Below are positions 33,425 to 39,075 of a stretch of 39,075 nucleotides of DNA, one piece after another. This stretch comes from SMWD01 sp002729875. Its GTDB lineage: Bacteria; Pseudomonadota; Gammaproteobacteria; Steroidobacterales; GCA-2729495. How positions within the stretch are numbered: position 1 is the stretch's first letter; each line of letters begins with the position of its first letter. The stretch is taken from the NCBI GenBank assembly GCA_036010905.1, contig DASCMH010000030.1:1-39075 (forward strand). Reading direction: 5' to 3'. The notes under the pieces are model-generated. The model saw only the letters and a list, made by a program, of their open reading frames with translations, had not been told where the DNA came from and did not search any database. The position numbers and the translations under genes were made by a program.

Positions 33425-34543
33425 ATGAGCAAGATCCATACAATAAAAATTGCCTGCATTTTTTTCACCGCACTTTTCTTTACCGGCATCAGCTGGTCCG
33501 GAGGGCATTCAAGACCCAGCAACGAAACGGTGCCAATCGATAAAAGCAAAGAACTGCCCGTACGCATTATCCCGAATATTCCTACTGCAGCCGAAGCCTA
33601 CTATGCGCCGGATGACTATCACCTGATTGCACAAACGCAGGATCCGAAGGCTCAAAGCCCTGCAGGCAAGCGCATTGGTGGAGCACTGACTTACATTTTC
33701 ACCGATGACGGAAAAGTATCCCGAAGAATCAATGATCACGGTCAGGATGCCTGTTCGTACTTTTTTCCTGATCAGAAGCGTATCGTCTGGACATCCACAA
33801 AAGATCGCATGGACATGCCGCTGGGAGACTGGGGTAGCCAGGACGAATACCCTCAGGGTGCCGAACTGTACACCTCCGATCTTGAAGGGAACGACATTGT
33901 CCGGCTCACAAACAATGAATACTACGAAGCCGAGGTATCGATCTCACCGAACGGCGAATGGATCGTATTCGGCCGCCAGATCGACGGCAATCTGAACCTG
34001 TGGCGCATGCGTCCTGATGGCAGCGACGAGCAACAAATCACCTTTACCGAAGACTGGCAACCCGGCGCACCGTTCTATCTACCGGACAACGAGACGATCC
34101 TGTTCCGTGCCTGGCGCAGCAGCGAATACGGCAAGGTCTATCCTACCCCGATGACCGTATTCACGATCAAGCACGATGGCACCGAGTTGAAGCAGAGAAC
34201 TTTTGACGGCGCCATGAACTGGGCCCCCTACCCGGCATCCGATGGTCGCCACTATGTTTTTGTCAGGGTCGCCCCGGGCAATAACTGGGAAGTTTACCTG
34301 GGTGATCTGGCCGGCGGCGAACCGCTGCGTTTAACCTATAGCCCAGGCTTCGACGGACTGCCTTCGCTATCAAAGGACGGCACAAAAATGCTGTTTGCCC
34401 GCAGCGCAACAGGACGCGACAATCTTTCTACTTACATCATGGACATGTCATCATTCGACCTCGGCCCGGATGATTACAAGGGCATTCCGGAAACCAGGAT
34501 GCCGGACACACCCATTTTGGTTACCGATTTCACCGCTGAATAA
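33425..34543 (+). CDS. Exported TolB-like beta-propeller protein, copy B
   Basis: The 372-residue protein has a signal peptide (IKIACIFFTALFFTGISWSG). The body matches copies A and C: ELPVRIIPNIPTAAEAYYA, GQDACSYFFPD, YPQGAELYTSDLEGN, SISPNGEWIVFGRQIDG, LWRMRPDGSDEQQITFTEDW, TPMTVFTIKHDG, and SLSKDGTKMLFAR. It shares the TPMTVFTIKHDG segment exactly with copy A, so A and B are the closer pair. It has a longer C-terminal tail (IPETRMPDTPILVTDFTAE). It probably binds a ligand or partner in the periplasm. It follows the sulfatase by 158 bases and precedes copy C by 40. SD GAGGA lies ~12 bases upstream. Confidence 0.87.
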   Translation: MSKIHTIKIACIFFTALFFTGISWSGGHSRPSNETVPIDKSKELPVRIIPNIPTAAEAYYAPDDYHLIAQTQDPKAQSPAGKRIGGALTYIFTDDGKVSRRINDHGQDACSYFFPDQKRIVWTSTKDRMDMPLGDWGSQDEYPQGAELYTSDLEGNDIVRLTNNEYYEAEVSISPNGEWIVFGRQIDGNLNLWRMRPDGSDEQQITFTEDWQPGAPFYLPDNETILFRAWRSSEYGKVYPTPMTVFTIKHDGTELKQRTFDGAMNWAPYPASDGRHYVFVRVAPGNNWEVYLGDLAGGEPLRLTYSPGFDGLPSLSKDGTKMLFARSATGRDNLSTYIMDMSSFDLGPDDYKGIPETRMPDTPILVTDFTAE

Positions 34544-34583
34544 TTTCAGCTACAAGAAAAACTCGAACTGAGAGGAAATTAAT

Positions 34584-35717
34584 ATGCTCCCCATTTTCAC
34601 ATCACGAGCACACTTTCCATTTTCGACCATACTTTTTACATCACTGGCGCTGATCATTGCCGGTTGCAGCGGTGAAGCACTATCACTCACCGCCGACAGC
34701 ACAGCAGAACCACCGGCCGCCGCACAGGAAACGCCGCAAGTCAGTCAGGAATTACCCATACGCGTGATTCCAAACGTACCGAGCAATGCTGAAGCCTACT
34801 ATGCGCCCGACAGCCTGCACGTCATCGCACAGACACAGGATCCGGATGCACTTAAGGCCGAAGGCCGGGATTCCGGCTCTCTGACTTACACCTTCACCGA
34901 TACGGGTGAAGAGATTACGCGCATTAATGATCACGGTCAGGATGCCTGTTCCTTCTTCTTCCCGGAAAACAATCGGCTGGTGTATACGTCAACACGCGAC
35001 AACATGGATATGCCGATCGGTAGCTGGTCTGATTCCAAGAATTATCCGCAAGGTGCTGAGTTGTATATCGCCGATCTTGACGGCTCGAACGTGGAGCGAC
35101 TCACTGACAACGAGTACTACGAGGCGGAAGTCTCGGTGTCACCCGACGGCAAGTGGATCGTATTCGGACGACAGATCGAAGGCGAGATGGACCTGTGGCG
35201 CATGCGCCCGGACGGCAGTGATGAAGAGCAAATCACCTTTACCGAGAACTGGCAGGAAGGCGCACCATTCTACCTGCCCGACAGCGCAACCATCCTGACT
35301 CGGGCGTGGAAGCGCAGCGATGTCGAGGCCGGCGCAAGGCCGACGCCCATGACTGTATCGACGGTTAACGCCGAAACCAAGGAAATTATCCAGCGCACCT
35401 TTGATGGTGACATGAACTGGGCGCCCTACCCCGCACCGGACGGGCGACATTATGTATTCGTACGTATCGTCGAAAACAATAATTGGGAAGTGTTTCTCGG
35501 TGACCTGGCCGGTGGCGACCCGGTTCGACTGACCTTCAATGAAGGCTTTGACGGCTTCCCGTCACTGTCACCGGACGGTACAAAAATGCTGTTCGCCCGC
35601 AGTGCCGGGGGGGGCTTCATGTCGGGTCTGACGACTTTTGTCATGGACGTATCATCGCTAAACCTGGGCCCGGACAACTGGACCGGTAGCGTACCCGCAA
35701 TTACGCCCCCGGAATAA
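34584..35717 (+). CDS. TolB-like beta-propeller lipoprotein, copy C
   Basis: The 377-residue protein is the third propeller copy and the only one with a lipobox: LALIIAGCSG (Cys ~29), so it is membrane-anchored. Shared motifs are ELPIRVIPNVPSNAEAYYA, GQDACSFFFPE, YPQGAELYIADLDGSN, SVSPDGKWIVFGRQIEG, LWRMRPDGSDEEQITFTENW, and NWAPYPAPDGRHYVFVRIVE. The blade at TPMTVSTVNAETKEIIQ has diverged from the IKHDG form in A and B. A Pro/Ala/Gln linker separates the lipobox from the propeller. SD AGAGGA lies about 8 bases before ATG. A soluble copy followed 40 bases later by an anchored one suggests different cellular positions for the two proteins. Confidence 0.87.
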   Translation: MLPIFTSRAHFPFSTILFTSLALIIAGCSGEALSLTADSTAEPPAAAQETPQVSQELPIRVIPNVPSNAEAYYAPDSLHVIAQTQDPDALKAEGRDSGSLTYTFTDTGEEITRINDHGQDACSFFFPENNRLVYTSTRDNMDMPIGSWSDSKNYPQGAELYIADLDGSNVERLTDNEYYEAEVSVSPDGKWIVFGRQIEGEMDLWRMRPDGSDEEQITFTENWQEGAPFYLPDSATILTRAWKRSDVEAGARPTPMTVSTVNAETKEIIQRTFDGDMNWAPYPAPDGRHYVFVRIVENNNWEVFLGDLAGGDPVRLTFNEGFDGFPSLSPDGTKMLFARSAGGGFMSGLTTFVMDVSSLNLGPDNWTGSVPAITPPE

Positions 35718-35943
35718 ACCCGCCACAGCAAATAAAGACCGGCGCAGATACCCGGCCATTTGCCGTCTGCAAGTGACATTGATACGACAACCACCATACA
35801 GTTATGGCAACGCGGCGTCACCGTATGCGATCCGAAGTAGCGACTTACGGAAGCCGCACTGTTACCGGGTCGGCATCATAATCAATGCCTGACGCAGGTG
35901 CTGAAAATGCGGCATCAACAGTATCAGGCACGGGAGAAGAAGA

Positions 35944-37293
35944 ATGAAAGCATTCACAGTTGCTACGCTGGCGATACTATTTGCAACGACCGCTATGGCG
36001 CAGCCCACGGGGCTGCAAAGTTCGTACCGGGTCATGCCGGATCATTACTGCCTGATCCATGCCGGAACTCTGCTTGCGGTGCCTGGCAAGCAGCCCGGCA
36101 GGCAAATGACTATCGTGGTAAAAAATGACCGGATCGACCGGATCGCCACCGGTTTCATAACTGCAGATGCGGTCGGCGCACCGGCGGGAGCCGAGATCAA
36201 AGTTATCGATCTGTCCGACAGGTTTGTACTGCCCGGTCTGATGGACTCCCATGTACATCTGGCCCATCAACCCTCACGCGGGCGTGGGCGTGTGCAACGC
36301 GGCGACCGGGATGCCCCCACCGCAGCACAATTAACCGTTAATGCAATAATTTATGCGCGCCGCAACCTGGCGGCCGGCTTTACCGCAGTTCGTGATGTGG
36401 GTTCCAATGATCAGTCCGTGTTTGCCGTACGCGATGCGATTAACGCAGGGCGAATGATCGGCCCACAAATCCTGGTATCCGGTTCCGCACTTGCCGCGAC
36501 CGGCGGCCACGGAGATTCTACCTCGATCAAGGATACCGGCGACCCCGGTGCACGCCTCGCGGATGGAACCTGTGACGGACCGATTGAGTGCCGCAAAGCG
36601 GTGCGCTATCAATTCAAGCTCGGTGCCGATCTTATCAAGTTCACTTCAACAGGCGGGTTTGGTTCAAACACGGCGCTGGAACCGCAACTGTTCAGGGATG
36701 AAATTCAGGCCATCGTCGAAACCGCGCATCTCCTCGGTATGAAAGCTACAACCCATGCCTATTCCGCAATTGCCATCAAGAATGCAATTCGCGCCGGCGT
36801 CGATTCTATCGAACATGGCTTTCTGCTCGATGACGAAGCTATCAGGATGATGAAGAAACAGGGTGTATGGCTGGTGCCGACAATCTCGGCCAGCTATCCC
36901 CCACCTATTTTCAACCTGCCCGATCCACCCTCGGTGAAGTTGCGTAACAAGCACCGTGCCTTTGAACGAGCGTATGCTGCCGGGGTGAAAATTGCATTTG
37001 GTACCGATGCCGGTACCTTTAAACATGGTACTAATGCAAAAGAGTTCGAACTGATGGTGAGATTTGGCATGTCTGAAATGGATGCAATCCATGCAGCAAC
37101 AGTCTCGACGGCCAGTTTGTTTGGTATCGATGCAGATACAGGGACACTGGAGGCCGGCAAGCTGGCCGATCTCATTGCCGTAACCAGAGATCCCCTGAAA
37201 GACATCTCAGCACTTCGGAATATTGATTTTGTGATGAAAAGTGGCGCAGTCGCAAAACAGAACGGTCAGATGACGGAACCATTTACTTACTAG
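35944..37293 (+). CDS. Exported amidohydrolase, imidazolonepropionase/prolidase-like
   Basis: The 449 residues begin with a signal peptide (VATLAILFATTAMAQ, ends ~20). The amidohydrolase metal site is complete: PGLMDSHVHLAH (H103, H105), ADLIKFTSTGGF (the Lys, carboxylated in this family), MKATTHAYS, SIEHGFLLDD, and IAFGTDAGTFKHGT with the final Asp. This layout matches the imidazolonepropionase-like/Xaa-Pro dipeptidase branch, which cleaves C-N bonds in peptides, lactams or related compounds. SD GGGAGAAG lies just upstream of ATG. It closes the plus-strand block of amidohydrolases, sulfatase and propellers, and unlike the 27145 gene it appears intact. Confidence 0.92.
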   Translation: MKAFTVATLAILFATTAMAQPTGLQSSYRVMPDHYCLIHAGTLLAVPGKQPGRQMTIVVKNDRIDRIATGFITADAVGAPAGAEIKVIDLSDRFVLPGLMDSHVHLAHQPSRGRGRVQRGDRDAPTAAQLTVNAIIYARRNLAAGFTAVRDVGSNDQSVFAVRDAINAGRMIGPQILVSGSALAATGGHGDSTSIKDTGDPGARLADGTCDGPIECRKAVRYQFKLGADLIKFTSTGGFGSNTALEPQLFRDEIQAIVETAHLLGMKATTHAYSAIAIKNAIRAGVDSIEHGFLLDDEAIRMMKKQGVWLVPTISASYPPPIFNLPDPPSVKLRNKHRAFERAYAAGVKIAFGTDAGTFKHGTNAKEFELMVRFGMSEMDAIHAATVSTASLFGIDADTGTLEAGKLADLIAVTRDPLKDISALRNIDFVMKSGAVAKQNGQMTEPFTY

Positions 37294-37366
37294 CCGTGTT
37301 GATCGTAATCCGGACAGAAAAAAATTCTGTTCAATGCCACCAGTTAACATAATCTTGCTACTGCTA

Positions 37367-37398
37367 GTTAGTGAGCACTTGTGCTAACTGATATAATT
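37367..37398 (+). promoter_or_regulatory. Dyad overlapping a candidate promoter of the subtilase-like gene
   Basis: A perfect -10 box TATAAT lies at 37393-37398, 43 bases before the ATG at 37441. Just upstream is a dyad: AGTTA (37367-37371) with TAACT (37386-37390) flanking the palindrome GCAC-TT-GTGC (37376-37385). The two halves are offset by four extra bases on the left. No good -35 is seen, which fits a site where a regulator helps or blocks RNA polymerase. Confidence 0.4.
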
Positions 37399-37440
37399 AG
37401 CCAATCAGAATAAGCCCATAATATCCAAGCTAGTTTAACC

Positions 37441-39075
37441 ATGGATCAACCCCGCCAGAAATTTTTAAAGCCCGGTTTCGCTATTACGCTACTTTTATTC
37501 AGCATCTTGCCGGCCCATGCCGATTACGAGGCTGATATTGGCTACACCGCGCTCGAGTCAGAACTGGGCACTGGCATACCTGACGGAAACGGGGTTCCAG
37601 TAAGTCAGAGCGAAGCAAGCATCCGGGTAGGTAACGACACGGCATGGATACTGGACCCAGGTAATGCCGAATTTAGCGGTAAGACGGTTACAGATATTTC
37701 CGGTGCGGTACCCGGCGTTTACTCCGGTCATGCTACTAGTGTCGGCAAGAAGTTTTTCGGCGGCCTCACTTCGACCTCGCCCGGTATTACAAACATTGCC
37801 GCCTATCTTGCGCTTGATTGGATTAGCAATGGATTTCTACAGGCAAACGAAGGGGGCGGACAAGCTTCCCAACCGCTCTATTCCTCGAGCCGGATCAGTA
37901 ATCACAGCTGGATCGGCAACGGCACTACAACAGCAGCCAACACAGATATATTGACCCGGCTGGACTGGGTCATTGAGAGAGACGATACGGTGCAGACAGT
38001 CGGATTTACCGGCAGCGCCAGCAATCCGTTGTTGAGCAGTGGGTACAACGTCATCTCCGTCAATACGACTCACAGGCCGACAGATGCAGGATCGGCAGCC
38101 GGCGGCGGCATCTACACATCCGGGAGAACGAAACCGGAAATTGTGGCCCCCGAAATCAACACCAGCAGCGCAACACCGCGTGTTGCTTCGGCATCTGCAT
38201 TACTGATCGATGCCGCGCATGACAATCCAGCCTGGTCTACTGACCCGCTCAGCATTTTCACAACCAACCGTAACGGGGATACGATATACAACGCAGAACG
38301 CGCGGAAGTGATCAAAGCCGCGTTAATGACCGGCGCCGATCGGGCCACCAGTAATTCTACCAGCGCCGATATCACCGACTATCGTGCCGACGTTGCCGAT
38401 CAGACCGTTAACGGGCTGGACCGACGGTTCGGTGCCGGGCAACTGAACATTTATAACAGCTACCATGCCATTGCGGCTGGCGAACAAAACAGTATCGAAG
38501 ACCAGGCCGGCAACGCGGGGCTGATCGGCACGACAGGGTTTGACTATGATCCCGCCTTCGGCGGCATGCAAGGCAGCAATGCAACGGCAACCTACTATTT
38601 CCCCCCCACTTCAGCCCCTGCCCGGCTATCTGCCGCACTGGTCTGGAATCTTGCTGTCAATGGCGGTTCGGCCAATAATTTTATCGGCTCAGCAACGCTG
38701 TACGATCTTGATCTGCAACTGTTCGATGTTACCGATCCAGGCAACTGGGTGCTGGTCGGCAGTTCGACCAGCACGAATGAAAATACCGAAAATCTGTGGC
38801 TGCTTCTGGAGGGTGGTAAAGACTATGCTCTGCGGGTAATACCTGGCACAGGGCAGGCTGTATTTCAATGGGATTACGCGCTGGCCTGGCAGGTCACACC
38901 TGTCCCTCAGCCGCTGTCAATTGAAATGACCTATGTACCTGAAGTCGGAGTAAAAAATCAGTTTTACTGGTGGGGCGGATTATCCGCCTCGGGTGGTGTG
39001 CCCCCCTACACGTACTCTCTTGTCGGTGGCTGGCTACCGTGGCCACTGACGCTTAATGTGGAAACCGGGGTCATC
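37441..39075 (+). CDS. Secreted subtilase-like (S8) protein with Ig-like tail, 3' truncated
   Basis: The frame is open from ATG 37441 to the window end (545 codons, no stop), so the gene continues. A signal peptide ends PAHA (27). The subtilase core shows SGHATSVGKKFFG (H97), SNHSWIG (oxyanion N154), and PEIVAPEINTSSATPRVASASALL (S242, like TSxATP...V). At the position of the catalytic Asp strand the sequence reads GNGVPVSQSEAS, with E58 near where D is expected. Residues ~380-500 form a beta-rich domain. From ~505 comes VGVKNQFYWWGGLSASGG..PYTYSL...LPWPLTLNVETGVI, a putative Ig (He_PIG-like) repeat. It probably degrades or binds proteins outside the cell. The SD is weak. Confidence 0.8.
   Translation, partial: MDQPRQKFLKPGFAITLLLFSILPAHADYEADIGYTALESELGTGIPDGNGVPVSQSEASIRVGNDTAWILDPGNAEFSGKTVTDISGAVPGVYSGHATSVGKKFFGGLTSTSPGITNIAAYLALDWISNGFLQANEGGGQASQPLYSSSRISNHSWIGNGTTTAANTDILTRLDWVIERDDTVQTVGFTGSASNPLLSSGYNVISVNTTHRPTDAGSAAGGGIYTSGRTKPEIVAPEINTSSATPRVASASALLIDAAHDNPAWSTDPLSIFTTNRNGDTIYNAERAEVIKAALMTGADRATSNSTSADITDYRADVADQTVNGLDRRFGAGQLNIYNSYHAIAAGEQNSIEDQAGNAGLIGTTGFDYDPAFGGMQGSNATATYYFPPTSAPARLSAALVWNLAVNGGSANNFIGSATLYDLDLQLFDVTDPGNWVLVGSSTSTNENTENLWLLLEGGKDYALRVIPGTGQAVFQWDYALAWQVTPVPQPLSIEMTYVPEVGVKNQFYWWGGLSASGGVPPYTYSLVGGWLPWPLTLNVETGVI

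Noticed and set aside
1..39075. Insertion sequence, phage, CRISPR array or tRNA/rRNA genes
   Set aside because: I found no transposase, integrase, evenly spaced repeats or cloverleaf by reading. A tRNA/rRNA scan would settle this formally.

Overview
The window looks like a chromosomal segment of a free-living, aerobic to facultative Gram-negative bacterium, most likely a marine or sediment gammaproteobacterium. The grounds are moderate GC, a PEP-CTERM-type exosortase tail on a GDSL hydrolase, a tandem UspA (UspE-like) protein, a DUF418 membrane protein, lipoproteins, and many exported enzymes. The exact lineage cannot be fixed from sequence alone. I see no rRNA, tRNA, CRISPR array, insertion sequence, phage gene or plasmid gene. 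More than half of the proteins begin with a signal peptide or lipobox, so the theme is catabolism and redox chemistry in the cell envelope.

Layout. (1) 1-3108: the 3' end of a secreted protein with three ASH/choice-of-anchor-D repeats, a bidirectional terminator, and a converging pair made of a tiny secreted protein and a PEP-CTERM GDSL hydrolase. (2) 3614-5241 (minus): an LLM-class flavin oxidoreductase and a PNPOx-like split-barrel protein. (3) 5349-10088 (plus): a compact operon of a Cys-containing secreted protein, a DoxX/DoxD-like membrane protein, an M28-like peptidase and a glucose-dehydrogenase-type PQQ dehydrogenase that lacks its usual membrane anchor. (4) 10149-13083 (minus): a small ORF of unknown status, a duplicated alpha/beta-hydrolase protein whose two nucleophile elbows carry His and Glu instead of Ser, and a universal stress protein. 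(5) 13307-17563 (minus): an operon of MFS transporter, TolB-like beta-propeller and triheme flavocytochrome c lipoprotein. (6) 17714-21373: exported M19 dipeptidase, exported tyrosine phosphatase, and a converging NylB/class C beta-lactamase-like hydrolase. (7) 21791-26928: DUF418 protein, AhpD-like protein, MarR regulator, UbiD decarboxylase and an exported methyltransferase-like protein. (8) 27145-37293 (plus): a degenerate amidohydrolase coupled to a double amidohydrolase, a sulfatase, two adjacent TolB-like paralogues (one a lipoprotein), and an imidazolonepropionase-like amidohydrolase. (9) 37441-end: the 5' part of a large secreted subtilase-like protein that runs off the window and has no stop inside it.

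How the parts may work together. Three TolB-like propellers of one distinctive family (15144-16241, 33425-34543, 34584-35717) link the MFS/flavocytochrome operon to the sulfatase/amidohydrolase block. I infer one envelope-based programme that takes up and processes an organic substrate and passes electrons to quinone (PQQ dehydrogenase, possibly via the DoxX-like protein) or to an unsaturated acceptor (flavocytochrome). The substrate is not visible in the sequence. Most unusual are the double pseudo-hydrolase (10463-12151), the three-domain amidohydrolase pair with only one intact metal site (27145-31589), the apparently anchorless PQQ dehydrogenase, the flavocytochrome with its hemes at the C-terminus, and the subtilase-like protein with Glu near the catalytic Asp position.
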